IMG/VR virus record: IMGVR_UViG_3300006880_000043
Coordinates: 1-29,364 of that record
Strand: one strand, 5' to 3'
Length of the DNA stretch: 29,364 nt
Source of the DNA: a virus
The translations under genes were made by a program, and so were the position numbers. Below are positions 8,416 through 17,513 of this stretch, in pieces. Position 1 is the stretch's first letter, and every line of letters begins with the position of its first letter. The notes below the pieces were generated by a model. It was not told where the DNA came from. It saw only the letters and a program-made list of their open reading frames with translations, and made no database searches.

Positions 8416-8636
8416 TGGCTTACAACCCTCGCAGTACAGCTAGCATCATGCCTTATGCAGTAGGCAATAAGATTTATGGAGGAGGCAGAAGTTTCCCTAC
8501 TATGGGGCCTGTAGATAAATCAGGCTATCGGGAACGAGATGCTCAATCCAAAGCTAGAGGGGCAGCAGTCCGGCGCAGGATGAAAGCCCTGCAAAGCGGT
8601 AAGGCTGCATCGGCTGATGCTCAGAGAAAGGTTTAA
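8415..8636 (+). CDS. Small basic hypothetical protein (73 aa)
   Basis: GTG 8415 shares its first base with the nozzle stop (TAGTG), a coupled junction. The product is strongly basic, rich in Arg, Ser and Gly (YRERDAQSKARGAAVRRRMK), with no cysteine or membrane helix. The C-terminal half looks helical. It may be a small packaged virion protein; function unknown. A GGCCTGTAGAT copy of the dispersed motif is embedded at 8507-8516. Confidence 0.65.
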   Translation: MAYNPRSTASIMPYAVGNKIYGGGRSFPTMGPVDKSGYRERDAQSKARGAAVRRRMKALQSGKAASADAQRKV

Positions 8637-8638
8637 CA

Positions 8639-9277
8639 ATGCCTCCGGTTACTAGAGATGGTGGCGGTTCGTCTAAGGGTACTCTTAGCACTATTGGTCA
8701 GCGTGCCTCTAATACGGTTGCAACGGCTCAGGCAGCACTGAGACAGGCTCAGGGAGCATATCGTCCCCCTGTAGCACCCACTCAGACGGGTCAGTATGTT
8801 AAGCCTGTACCGTCTAATATGGTTCCTGGTTCCATTGGGCAGATTCAAGGTCAAAGCAATGCTGCACCTAGCCTTGAATCGTTCTTAGGTGGAGACACTG
8901 GATATCAAAACCAGCTTAGACAATTTCAACAGGCTTTGAATGATTTCCTTGCAGACGTAACTCGTCGTAGAGGAACTTTAGAGACTGATTTTGGTACATC
9001 TAAGAAAGCTATGGGTGACCAGCGTGTTAAAGATCTCGATCTGATCGAAGATGATTTCGGTGCTCGGGGACTGTTAACTTCAGGCTTGTACGGTAAGGCT
9101 GTTGGGGACTACGAATCTGAGTATAATCAAAGACTTGAAGAACTTACTCGTAGGAATCAAGAAGCTTTAGCTGGCCTTCAGCAAGAAGAAGGAACTTTTA
9201 AGAGTCAGCAGCAGTTAAAGGAACAGGCAGCTAAAGAAGGTGCCATCCGGAGACGTGCTGAGCAGTTTGGTCTGTAA
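8639..9277 (+). CDS. Coiled-coil virion protein (212 aa)
   Basis: This starts at ATG 8639, 2 nt after the previous stop. Residues 1-75 are low-complexity, rich in Ala, Gln, Gly, Pro and Ser. Residues 85-212 are helical and charged, with likely coiled coils (YQNQLRQFQQALNDFLADV, NQRLEELTRRNQEALAGLQQ). Such Gln/Ala-rich helical proteins between nozzle and lysis genes are usually internal virion (ejection) proteins of podoviruses, or proteins that pass through the tail. That is inferred from position and composition. Confidence 0.65.
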   Translation: MPPVTRDGGGSSKGTLSTIGQRASNTVATAQAALRQAQGAYRPPVAPTQTGQYVKPVPSNMVPGSIGQIQGQSNAAPSLESFLGGDTGYQNQLRQFQQALNDFLADVTRRRGTLETDFGTSKKAMGDQRVKDLDLIEDDFGARGLLTSGLYGKAVGDYESEYNQRLEELTRRNQEALAGLQQEEGTFKSQQQLKEQAAKEGAIRRRAEQFGL

Positions 9278-9286
9278 GGAGGAGAG

Positions 9287-10549
9287 ATGGGTTTCATCTT
9301 TGGTGACCCTTTAGATGTCACTGATTGGCGGAACTATATCTTCCCTCCTGCGTCTATGGGACCAGGACTTATTGACTCTGCCATTAAGAAAGTTTTTAGT
9401 CCTACTAAGCCTAAGTACAGCGGCCCTTCAGCTATGGATAAACTTAGGGCCGAGCTGGATCGTGCAAAGCAAAGACATCCTTCACTGAATAAGAAACCTC
9501 AGCAGCGGCCCAGTAATGGAATTGCTGATATTCTGTCTAAGCTTGAGCAGTTGCAAGATCCTAGCAGATATATGCAGGATCAAGCATCTATTGAGCAACA
9601 GGCTATGTCACAAGCTTCTGCTCAGTATGATCCTCTTATTGCAGCTCTGAGAAATCAAATGGGTTCAGCTAGAGGAAGAGCTGCTAACTTTGATACTCAG
9701 CTGAACAATATGTATACCTCCCTGTCTGGCAGTTTACAGGCTGACGTACCTAAGGTTCAGCAGGTATATGCCGATACAAAAACTGCAACTCAGGGTGAAT
9801 ATGACAAGTTGCAGCAAAGTATTCAACAGAACTATGAACAGTCTCGTGCAGAGCAAGAAGCTATGTATAAGAGACTTAATATTGAAGCAGCAGCTCCGGA
9901 TACCTTAGCTCCGCAGATGCGAGATCAGGAATTTTTTGAGAATATCGCTAAATCTCAAGGGCAGACCCAACAAGCTGCTCTAGGTTTAGAGGAACGTGGA
10001 GCTACTGAATTCTCTCGTAAGGGCGCAGAAATTGCCCAATTCGAGGGGACTAATAGACGTGCTGATTTAGGTATGCAGCTTCAGGAACTTCTTGGAGCAT
10101 ATGAAGCTCAAATTGGTCAGCATGAGGCTGCTAAGTCTGCTGCTATTTCTTCTGCACGCAACAAGATGTCTAATGACTCTCAGCAGCTTGCTATGGAGAT
10201 GGCTCAGAGAGACTTTGAGAATTATATCAAGTCTATTCAGCTTGGTAGAGATCTCAGAGGCGACGAAATGAAGGGTGGCGGGGTAGTTAAGAGTCCGGCT
10301 GATATTGCTAGTCGTGCACTCAATATGGGTTTGGGCGATTCGTCTGCTCAAAGACTCCAAAGCGCATTTATGTCAGCTATTGGGTCTGATGAGGAGCTTA
10401 TCGGTGGCCTAAACCCTCAATCAGGTACCCCGGCTACTAAGGAAGCATTAGCTAGGCGTGTTGTTGAGCGCGCTAGACAGATGGGCTTGTCTCAGCCTGA
10501 ACTGAACGCTATTCAAATCATGGCTCTGGAGTACTTCGGACGGGCATAA
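9287..10549 (+). CDS. Helical internal virion protein candidate (420 aa)
   Basis: AAGGAGGAGAG directly precedes ATG 9287, the strongest ribosome site in this block. The N-terminus has a short hydrophobic/aromatic patch (FIFGDPLDVTDWRNYIFPPA). Residues about 60-310 are long Gln/Ala/Glu-rich helices with coiled-coil character (KLQQSIQQNYEQSRAEQEAM). The C-terminal 90 residues look globular (VVERARQMGLSQPELNAIQI). It is coupled to the 1219-residue gene by TAATG. I see no catalytic motif. Best guess is an ejection protein partnering its two downstream neighbours. Confidence 0.65.
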   Translation: MGFIFGDPLDVTDWRNYIFPPASMGPGLIDSAIKKVFSPTKPKYSGPSAMDKLRAELDRAKQRHPSLNKKPQQRPSNGIADILSKLEQLQDPSRYMQDQASIEQQAMSQASAQYDPLIAALRNQMGSARGRAANFDTQLNNMYTSLSGSLQADVPKVQQVYADTKTATQGEYDKLQQSIQQNYEQSRAEQEAMYKRLNIEAAAPDTLAPQMRDQEFFENIAKSQGQTQQAALGLEERGATEFSRKGAEIAQFEGTNRRADLGMQLQELLGAYEAQIGQHEAAKSAAISSARNKMSNDSQQLAMEMAQRDFENYIKSIQLGRDLRGDEMKGGGVVKSPADIASRALNMGLGDSSAQRLQSAFMSAIGSDEELIGGLNPQSGTPATKEALARRVVERARQMGLSQPELNAIQIMALEYFGRA

Positions 10550-13500
10550 TGGCAGATAGCAACTATGATATCCTCCGTAACTACTTTGGTGGGCAGTCCT
10601 CCACCGGAGCTAGTACGGGAGATATTGCTAAATTCATCGCACTCAATGCTAGACCCAAAGATTTTAGTGGTCAAAAAGCTGGGTCCGGTAAGCCATCTGT
10701 TATGGGCAGAATCTTCGACATTCTGTCCAGGCCTAACTATGCCGTCGCTGAGTTAACCCGAGAGCGTCTTGAGACCGGTGATACGGACCTGTCAGCTTTC
10801 CTGGCAGGTCTCACTGGCAAAAAGAAGACTACCTTCAAAGATGTGCTTAAAGAAGGTGGAGTAGAAAATTCTACTGTTAGAGGCGCCCTAGGATTTGTTC
10901 TGGATGTTGGTCTAGATCCTACTACTTATATTCCCGTTGCAGGTATTGCCAATAAGCTTAAAGGCGTAGCAAAGGGTGGAAACGTAGTCGAGGACCTGAC
11001 TAAACCTACCCAGGCTTCTTTACTTGATGATGGGCAGAAGATTCCTGAAGGACTATCTGGTACGCCTAGGGAATCCGAGCGTCTGCTTGATATTCTTCCA
11101 AAAACAGGCGAAGTTAAGCCAGGCTCAGCCCCTGTAGGACAATTGCAGTTTGAACTTGACGTAGTACCGACAGCTACGAAAAAACCAGGAAAAGCTTCTG
11201 TAGAAATTCCGAAGGGTCCTTCAGGTGCTCGTCAGCTTCCGCTTAAGTTTCCTGATTTCAACGTAGCTAAGGAGAGAGCCAAGGTCGCTAAACAGGCTGA
11301 ATTAGCAGATAATTTAGCCCAACGAGCCCCCTCCCAAATTGCTAGACTGGAGGCGGGTGCTATTGATGCTGCCGCCAAACTAGTACCACTGCCGCCTCCT
11401 AAGGTAACTCCGAAGCAACAAATGATTGCTGATAGTATTCTACAGAAGTGGAATCCTTCAGCTGCTAAGGGACAATTAAACAAGACCCATCCTAATACGC
11501 TAAATGCTAAGCAGCAGGCCAAATTGTATCACATGGCAGCTGCTGAAGCTGTTGGGATGACATATAAGAAGGGTCGCACTGCCCCTGTAGGTAAGTTAGT
11601 ACAGGAGCAGACTATCAAGATCTATTCGGCTATCGAACGTGGCCTAGTAGATCAGGGTTTTATCCCTAGGATTGGTACTGGCGAGAATGTAAAATTATCT
11701 GATGTTCTTGCTGAACATGTCCTACAGGGTAAGACTATTACAGATTCAACTCTTAGAGAGTTTGCATCTGATATCAAGCCTGGAAGTGATGTTTGGAAGG
11801 CCGTAGAAACTCTTAGAGCTCGTGGGGCAGTACAGGATGCTCCTGCTGTTAAAAATGTTGTAGATAAAGTTTCAGAAACTAGCACTGCTGTTAAGACTAG
11901 CGGCGTGCTTTCGCAGGCTGACCAAAAAACCTTAGATGATTTCCTTAAGAAGTTCTCTAAGAAGGCTGTGGAAATTGCTGGGGCTTCTCCTGCGGCAGGT
12001 AAGACTACAGGGCAGCTAGTGCAGATGGCACTCAATAGCGGTAAGTCTGCTGCACAGCTTGCCCTTGATGCTCGCTCCAAAATGCTGGATGATGTTATTG
12101 CAGGCGGTAAAAATCGGGTCCAAGTGAATAACATTGTAACTAAGGCCTTAGAGAAGGATTTGGGCAAGTTACCATCTTGGGCTGTTAATGATAATAAAGC
12201 CCTTGAATTTTTAATGGGCCGAGTGGCTACCTGGTGGGGACAAGCTGACCTCAGGCCTCTATCTCTTATGGCTATTGGGGCCTCGCACGCTACAGCAGCC
12301 ACTCGTGGTAAGGTTCTGGATGATCTTTTTAAGCCTTATAATGAAGCACAGCGTCACGAGGCTTGGAAAGTTATTCAGGGCTCAGCTCAAGCGTCAACTC
12401 CAGAGGTAGCTGAATTAGCTACTCGCATTAATGTAATGATGGAAAATCTGTGTAGTCAGGTTAATGGCAGTTCGGTACTGCTTCGTTCTGGTGTAGACAG
12501 AGAAATGCTTAATAAGTGGATGCGGGAGTACAACGTAGGCTTCACATTCACTAATGGTAAGGCTAAGAACCTTGTAGGTGAATCTGTCGATTATTCCAAG
12601 GGAACTGATTGGCTTAGTAGTTGGAAAACTGCTGCTGTTGTAGATGATCCTAAGGTTTTTATCTTTAAAACTCAACAGGCTATTGAGCAGGCTACTCGTG
12701 AAAAGGCGCTGTTCGATGAGATTGGAGAGCGTTTCGGATCTGTTAATCCAGGAAAGGGTTACCGTACCAAGATTACTGGCCATCCTTATCTGGAAAACTA
12801 CTACTTTACTTCCGAGATTGCAGATCAGATTCCTCGTGTTGTTAAAGACTGGGGACCTGCTAACTGGAAGAGTAACTCGCCACTCCTGAGACACTACGAC
12901 CGTGTTCTTTCTATGGTTAAGTCTGGTCTTACGATCTACAGGCCAGGTCACCATGTTAGAAACTATGTTGGAGATGTCTATTTAGGGTGGATGGACGGTG
13001 TTAATACACTACGTCCGTATCAGTTGGCCGCTCAGGTGCAGCGGTCTATGAGAGGTGCCTACAAAACCCTAGCGGATGTAGACGAACTGATTAAGCTTGG
13101 AGCTATGCCTAAAAGCATTGGTACTCCTAAGCCTAATCAGGTTATCTTCCGTAATAGAAGTGGCCAGGCTTTTACAGCTGAGCAGATTGCGGCTGCTGCC
13201 CATCAAAGAGGTCTTCTTGAGCATGTCAATACTCTAGAAGATATCATTGATATGGGTATGGAAGGCGGCAAAAAGAGTATCCTGGATGCTAAACCTTTTG
13301 GCGGGAAGGTTCAGGGTGTTGCCCGTAGCGTGTCTGAACTTTTCAGCCACAATACTCGTCTTGCCCACTTCATCGATAAGGTTATGAAATCGCGAGGCAG
13401 CGATCTACCTAAGATTTTTGAAGAGGCGGCAAACAGATCACGTAAATGGCACCCTACAGGTCTTGATCTGACTGATTTTGAAAAGAAGTATATGCGGCGC

Positions 13501-14208
13501 ATCATGCCGTTCTACTCTTGGATGCGTAAGTCTCTCCCTCTTATTATCGAGGGTTTGGTCATGAATCCAGGAAAGGCAGTTATTCCTGCTAAGGCTTATG
13601 ATGCTATGCAGGAAATGGCTGGTATTGACGTGCCTGGTCGGCATGATCCGTTCCCTGTAGATCAGATGTTTCCGGAATGGATTAGAGAGGGTGGACTGGG
13701 CCCTGTAGGATTACCTGATGGTCTCTTAGGTCCATTTAGTAATCAGGAACCTCCTGGTTATGCAATGGCAGGCATGGGCTTAAATCCATTAACAGAACTT
13801 GTTTCCCAACTCCAGAATCCTGGCAAGACTATTGCTAGTTCTTTAACTCCTGCGGTCCAGATTCCTATGGAGTTGCTGACTGGTAAGAAGACCTTCACTG
13901 GTGAACCTATTCACGGCATGGAAGCAAGAGAAGGTGCTTTTGAGCAGTGGGTTGGTGAACAAATTCCTATTTGGAGTGCGGTTCAAGGCGTTACTGGCGT
14001 TACACCCTTTGGAACTGAAACGGGCAAGAAAGAAAAGAGCGGTACAGATGCAGGCACCGAAGCCTTTATGAACTGGCTTACTGGCGCTGGCATCCGAGGT
14101 ACTGGGCCTTACATTAAGCAGGCGCGCTATGAAAAGCGCCAACCTGCTGTTATGCAAAAGAGAGAAGCTAAAGAAGATTTCCTGCGGATGCTGAAGGAGC
14201 AGCAGTAA
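10549..14208 (+). CDS. Giant internal virion/ejection protein (1219 aa)
   Basis: This is the largest gene in the window. Residues about 60-135 contain a segment with hydrophobic patches (RGALGFVLDVGLDPTTYIPVAG); residues 200-500 are Lys/Ala-rich helices; residues 520-1100 include conserved-looking blocks such as YRPGHHVRNYVGDVYLGWMD and MRRIMPFYSWMRKSLPLI, the latter resembling a membrane-active helix. The C-terminus is charged (QKREAKEDFLRMLKEQQ). Very long helical proteins just before the transglycosylase correspond in size and position to the ejected core proteins of short-tailed phages. Those proteins form a conduit across the envelope during DNA entry. I see no nuclease, polymerase or protease motif. 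Coupled at both ends by TAATG. Confidence 0.65.
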   Translation: MADSNYDILRNYFGGQSSTGASTGDIAKFIALNARPKDFSGQKAGSGKPSVMGRIFDILSRPNYAVAELTRERLETGDTDLSAFLAGLTGKKKTTFKDVLKEGGVENSTVRGALGFVLDVGLDPTTYIPVAGIANKLKGVAKGGNVVEDLTKPTQASLLDDGQKIPEGLSGTPRESERLLDILPKTGEVKPGSAPVGQLQFELDVVPTATKKPGKASVEIPKGPSGARQLPLKFPDFNVAKERAKVAKQAELADNLAQRAPSQIARLEAGAIDAAAKLVPLPPPKVTPKQQMIADSILQKWNPSAAKGQLNKTHPNTLNAKQQAKLYHMAAAEAVGMTYKKGRTAPVGKLVQEQTIKIYSAIERGLVDQGFIPRIGTGENVKLSDVLAEHVLQGKTITDSTLREFASDIKPGSDVWKAVETLRARGAVQDAPAVKNVVDKVSETSTAVKTSGVLSQADQKTLDDFLKKFSKKAVEIAGASPAAGKTTGQLVQMALNSGKSAAQLALDARSKMLDDVIAGGKNRVQVNNIVTKALEKDLGKLPSWAVNDNKALEFLMGRVATWWGQADLRPLSLMAIGASHATAATRGKVLDDLFKPYNEAQRHEAWKVIQGSAQASTPEVAELATRINVMMENLCSQVNGSSVLLRSGVDREMLNKWMREYNVGFTFTNGKAKNLVGESVDYSKGTDWLSSWKTAAVVDDPKVFIFKTQQAIEQATREKALFDEIGERFGSVNPGKGYRTKITGHPYLENYYFTSEIADQIPRVVKDWGPANWKSNSPLLRHYDRVLSMVKSGLTIYRPGHHVRNYVGDVYLGWMDGVNTLRPYQLAAQVQRSMRGAYKTLADVDELIKLGAMPKSIGTPKPNQVIFRNRSGQAFTAEQIAAAAHQRGLLEHVNTLEDIIDMGMEGGKKSILDAKPFGGKVQGVARSVSELFSHNTRLAHFIDKVMKSRGSDLPKIFEEAANRSRKWHPTGLDLTDFEKKYMRRIMPFYSWMRKSLPLIIEGLVMNPGKAVIPAKAYDAMQEMAGIDVPGRHDPFPVDQMFPEWIREGGLGPVGLPDGLLGPFSNQEPPGYAMAGMGLNPLTELVSQLQNPGKTIASSLTPAVQIPMELLTGKKTFTGEPIHGMEAREGAFEQWVGEQIPIWSAVQGVTGVTPFGTETGKKEKSGTDAGTEAFMNWLTGAGIRGTGPYIKQARYEKRQPAVMQKREAKEDFLRMLKEQQ

Positions 14209-15098
14209 TGGGTATTTTACAGCCTTTTATTTTACCTACGGCTGGAATTCCCCAGCCCGTAGTAGCTCCGACGCGTCAGCGTAGAACTATGCTTAATCCT
14301 GCTCTCTATCAGCAAGGTCAGGGCGCTAATCAGCAGGATATCTTAAAAATGCTGCCTGGCCAACCTCAACAACAGACCCAGCAAATGCAGCAAGTTGTAA
14401 CTCAGGCAGATGGTCCTGTAAATCAGTTCGCCAATCAACCTGGTACAGGAGATAATGTCCGGGAACAAATTGAGAGAATTAAAGGAAGAACTGCACCTCC
14501 TGTATTAGATCCAGGCTCACGAGTTCGTGTAGCAAATATGGATATGGTTGCTCCCTCTAATTTTCAAAAGTTCTATGAGTCTCTAAACTTAATTGATGAT
14601 ATTGGACAGCAGCAGCTTGCTACTGTTCAAGCTCAGTCTGCCTTTAAGAGGCAACAGGCTTTGCAGTCTGTTCTTAACCAAGGACCTCCTTCACCCAATG
14701 GAGGAGGCGGTTCTGCTAATCAGGCTAAATTTACTGGTAGCGGTAATGTCATGGGTTGGATTCAGCAAGCTGCTGGTATCCTATCCCAAAGTGGTATCAA
14801 ATTGTCTCCTCAGGATATGCAATGGATTGGTGTTATGATCCAGCATGAATCTGGAGGTAATCCCAATGCGATTAATAATTGGGATATTAACGCTAAGAAT
14901 GGTACGCCATCTAAGGGCTTGATGCAAACGATCGATCCCACGTTCAACTCGAACAAGCTGCCTGGCTACAATGATATCTATAATCCTATTCATAATATCA
15001 TTGCAGGTGTGCGGTATGCCATTCGGCGTTACGGCTCTATCGCGAATGTTCCTGGTATTAGGAACCTGAATAGTGGGAGAGGTTATGTCGGATACTGA
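14208..15098 (+). CDS. Virion lytic transglycosylase (SLT domain)
   Basis: The 296-residue protein has a Gln/Pro-rich disordered N-terminal half (residues 1-180). Residues 204-296 form a soluble-lytic-transglycosylase/goose-lysozyme-like domain: WIGVMIQHESGGNPNAINNW carries the catalytic glutamate (about E214), followed by SKGLMQTIDPTF and a tail HNIIAGVRYAIRRYG that is standard for SLT domains. It cleaves the MurNAc-GlcNAc bond of peptidoglycan. With its position after the ejection-protein candidates, it probably makes a local hole for DNA entry. The holin ribosome site and start lie within its last codons. Confidence 0.82.
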   Translation: MGILQPFILPTAGIPQPVVAPTRQRRTMLNPALYQQGQGANQQDILKMLPGQPQQQTQQMQQVVTQADGPVNQFANQPGTGDNVREQIERIKGRTAPPVLDPGSRVRVANMDMVAPSNFQKFYESLNLIDDIGQQQLATVQAQSAFKRQQALQSVLNQGPPSPNGGGGSANQAKFTGSGNVMGWIQQAAGILSQSGIKLSPQDMQWIGVMIQHESGGNPNAINNWDINAKNGTPSKGLMQTIDPTFNSNKLPGYNDIYNPIHNIIAGVRYAIRRYGSIANVPGIRNLNSGRGYVGY

Positions 15099-15411
15099 GC
15101 AGGAAATCAAAACTGTCCCCAGAACGGCTGTTGTTATTTGTGGGACTGTCTGTGTTTTAGCAACTCTCGGCACTTACCTCTTGATGGAACTCAATGGGAA
15201 GAATACCGGTTCTCTTCTTCCTCTTATCATGGGCATTATTACTGCTGCCGGTTCTACTGCGGCTTGGAGTAACAGTAAAGATGCTAAGAAGGATGCCAAT
15301 GAGATTAAGAGGCAGACGAACGGTCCTCTGACGGAAGGCCTGGATAGACTAGCTCTAATGGAGGAGAAGCTTACCTCTATGGACGAGCGTCTTAAAGAGA
15401 AGGGCCTGTAG
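15085..15411 (+). CDS. Holin candidate with two membrane helices
   Basis: I chose ATG 15085 because GGGAGAGG sits 4 nt upstream; an in-frame GTG at 15073 has no clear site. Product is 108 residues: a short charged N-terminus (MSDTEQEIK), transmembrane helix 1 about residues 12-32 (AVVICGTVCVLATLGTYLLM), a GKNTG turn, helix 2 about residues 38-57 (LLPLIMGIITAAGSTAAW), then a long charged tail that may form a coiled coil (RLALMEEKLTSMDERLKEKG). Size, topology and placement before the endolysin fit a class II-type holin, which permeabilises the inner membrane at lysis. Its stop codon lies within a GGCCTGTAGATG motif touching the endolysin start. Confidence 0.75.
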   Translation: MSDTEQEIKTVPRTAVVICGTVCVLATLGTYLLMELNGKNTGSLLPLIMGIITAAGSTAAWSNSKDAKKDANEIKRQTNGPLTEGLDRLALMEEKLTSMDERLKEKGL

Positions 15412-16905
15412 ATGATTGAGGGATTCGATGCATCAGGATGGACAGGAACTATTGATTTCCGTGCAGCTAAATCTGCTGGAAAACAATATGGTATCTATCG
15501 AGTGGGTCGAGGAAAACCTGACGGAACAACTAACGCACAGGGAGTTGATAATTTTTGGTTCAGAAACAAGTCGGGATCACTTTCTGCGGATCTTAGAACA
15601 GGCGGATATTGGCGTTTCTTCCCTGATGTTGATCTCCGTTCACAAGTGGCTACATTTTGTCTTGCTCTTGGTCAAAGAGACGGGATGCTCTCCCCGTGGG
15701 TTGACGTCGAAGATACTGGAGGCTACGGCCCCACTGATCTCACAAGTTGGACGATTGCTGCCCTGCGACAAGTAGAAGAAAAATGTGGGCGTAGGCCAGT
15801 TCTTTATACAGGGAAGAATTTCTATGACAACAACTTGGAGTATTGGCGACTCCCTGATTGGGAGTTGTGTATTGCATGGCAGACTACTGGAAAATGGAGA
15901 GAGTACGGATCCTGTTTCTGGCAATATAAGCTGGATACTCCCGTTCCGTGGGCACAAGGTCGTGTTGACCTCCAGAAATATGCCTTTGACGATTTGAGAT
16001 ATAACACGTTCCAAAATGATCTGAGATATCAGCTTGATGAAGACGGAATGTTTCATGGTCCGTTAGTATGGAATGATAAGTTACTGCCAGAGTGGAACCA
16101 GCAAGGAACTCAGTCTAATAAGGTAGCTATTATCCACACTATGGTCGGCTTTCTTAGTGGAACTGATTCTTATTTCCGCAACTCTTCAAGCTTAGAATCT
16201 CATCTTGGTATTGGCGGTAGATATGATGGCGTTGAATTAGACGGTTCTATCTATCAATGGATGCCTATTTGGGCAAGAGCAGATGCTAACTATGATGCCA
16301 ACCCCTATGCATTCTCTATTGAAACGTCAGACGGTGGCGGCAATAGATACTTAGAGAAATGGTCAGACCTACAGGCTGAGTCAATTGCTCAGTGTCTAGC
16401 TGCTTGGTGCTTAAAATATGATAGGCCTGCTAGACTGGTTAATAGATCTAGTTCCTCGGTTCCCGGCATCGGGCATCATAAGATTGGCACGATCCCCGGC
16501 CCTCAGGTCCCACCTGACGACTGGTGGAGCAATCCGTCCCTAGGAACTAGGGCTTGTCCTGGACCTACTAGAATTAATCAGCTTACGACAGAAACTATCC
16601 CACGAGTACAGGGAATTCTAGGAAGTCTTAACCAGAATCCTGGTGGGCCTGGAGTACCTCCGGAGGAGCCTGATATGCAGATTGAAGATGTTCTAGGAAT
16701 GGATAGTAGTGGTAATCCTATTACTGTAGGAGACTGTCTGCTTGCAGCCTACGGTGTGAAGGATGCTTTGGTTGCTCTAAAAAAGACTAACAAAGAACAG
16801 TTCGACAATCTTATGGGAGCTATGCACACTCAAGGTGACCAGATGACCTGGGGCGAGCTTCAGACTCTGACATGGGAAGAACTAGCGCAGAAAAGATGGG
16901 GATAG
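15412..16905 (+). CDS. Dual-domain endolysin: GH25 muramidase + amidase
   Basis: Two lytic domains are visible in 497 residues. Residues 1-200 match glycoside hydrolase family 25 lysozymes: FDASGW with D6 at the start, and WVDVED with the D98-x-E100 pair at the active site; it cuts the glycan chain. Residues 235-395 match a zinc amidase (Amidase_2/PGRP type): IIHTMVG (H242), SIET (E304), GIGHHK (H355/H356) and ACPGPTR (C382); it cleaves the MurNAc-L-Ala bond. A Gly/Pro linker (about 408-422) leads to a small helical C-terminal part ending MTWGELQTLTWEELAQKRWG. This points to a Gram-positive host. It follows the holin directly and precedes the terminator at 16907. Confidence 0.88.
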   Translation: MIEGFDASGWTGTIDFRAAKSAGKQYGIYRVGRGKPDGTTNAQGVDNFWFRNKSGSLSADLRTGGYWRFFPDVDLRSQVATFCLALGQRDGMLSPWVDVEDTGGYGPTDLTSWTIAALRQVEEKCGRRPVLYTGKNFYDNNLEYWRLPDWELCIAWQTTGKWREYGSCFWQYKLDTPVPWAQGRVDLQKYAFDDLRYNTFQNDLRYQLDEDGMFHGPLVWNDKLLPEWNQQGTQSNKVAIIHTMVGFLSGTDSYFRNSSSLESHLGIGGRYDGVELDGSIYQWMPIWARADANYDANPYAFSIETSDGGGNRYLEKWSDLQAESIAQCLAAWCLKYDRPARLVNRSSSSVPGIGHHKIGTIPGPQVPPDDWWSNPSLGTRACPGPTRINQLTTETIPRVQGILGSLNQNPGGPGVPPEEPDMQIEDVLGMDSSGNPITVGDCLLAAYGVKDALVALKKTNKEQFDNLMGAMHTQGDQMTWGELQTLTWEELAQKRWG

Positions 16906-16906
16906 C

Positions 16907-16932
16907 AAAAAGGGGCCAAAAGGCCCCTTTTT
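16907..16932. terminator. Bidirectional intrinsic terminator between halves
   Basis: AAAAAGGGGCC (16907-16917) pairs with GGCCCCTTTTT (16922-16932) around an AAAA loop. There is a T-run in both directions, so it ends both the + strand late operon and the - strand early operon. It begins one base after the endolysin stop and 6 nt from the end of the last - strand gene. Confidence 0.95.
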
Positions 16933-16938
16933 GTTTAT

Positions 16939-17103
16939 CTACTTTTTCTTTGGTTCTGGATGGTTACCGCCGTACCTACAACCTCCAGGGCCACCGGTTC
17001 GGGTACCGCAGACCGTGCATTCTAAATCTACCCTAGTAGATTGATTACACGTAGTGCATACCCCGCGGCCGATCTCTCTCCATTCGTGGACCTTGCAAGC
17101 CAT
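16939..17103 (-). CDS. 54-aa zinc-ribbon mini-protein
   Basis: This was found by direct translation. The ATG at 17103 overlaps the preceding stop as TAATG, and the stop lies 6 nt before the terminator, so it is the last gene of the - strand operon. Sequence features are C16-x2-C19 (GVCTTC) and C29-x2-C32 (LECTVCG), which can bind one zinc as a ribbon, plus C3, C42 and a Lys-rich tail ending EPKKK. It probably binds nucleic acid or protein; no family is known to me. The ribosome signal is coupling-dependent. Confidence 0.75.
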   Translation of the reverse strand: MACKVHEWREIGRGVCTTCNQSTRVDLECTVCGTRTGGPGGCRYGGNHPEPKKK

Positions 17104-17513
17104 TAGTCAAACTCCGCTAAGATGTTGTCGATATCATCAGGTTCAGGCTCCGGCCTGTTTTCTTGTACTAGCTTAACTGCTTGCGGGGGAACGACTGCTG
17201 GAATACATCTCCCCCAGCGTTCTGTAGGGCTCTTGTTAGGATCCCACTTAATCCCTATCTTCTCCAGTGCTTTCTTAGCACAGGAGATTGTGCAATAACC
17301 TACCCCCTTAGAGGTCCAGGAGAAGAAGAACTCTTCACCGCAATAGCTGCAATCTTTAAAATACCACTCCTCTTCTGTAGAGTAGTAGAAATTTGCAACT
17401 GCGGTAGCTTGTCGAATTAAGTCTTCACTAGACTCAAGCGGTACTTCAATCTTAGTACCGAAGGTTTCCTCAACTAATTTGAGAGCCTTCTCCAGGTCGT
17501 TCTTCCTGCCCAT
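17103..17513 (-). CDS. Zinc-finger hypothetical protein (136 aa)
   Basis: The N-terminal 50 residues are helical (KNDLEKALKLVEETFGTK). Then comes a treble-clef-like pattern, C55-x2-C58 (KDCSYCGEEF) and C74-x3-C78 (GYCTISCAKK), resembling small FCS/MYM-type fingers. Next is IKWDPNKSPTERWGRCIPAVVP and an acidic tail (EPEPDDIDNILAEFD). The family looks like one seen in actinophages but I cannot name a function; nucleic-acid binding is a reasonable guess. The start overlaps the 53-aa gene upstream, and the stop is coupled to the 54-aa zinc ribbon. Confidence 0.75.
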   Translation of the reverse strand: MGRKNDLEKALKLVEETFGTKIEVPLESSEDLIRQATAVANFYYSTEEEWYFKDCSYCGEEFFFSWTSKGVGYCTISCAKKALEKIGIKWDPNKSPTERWGRCIPAVVPPQAVKLVQENRPEPEPDDIDNILAEFD

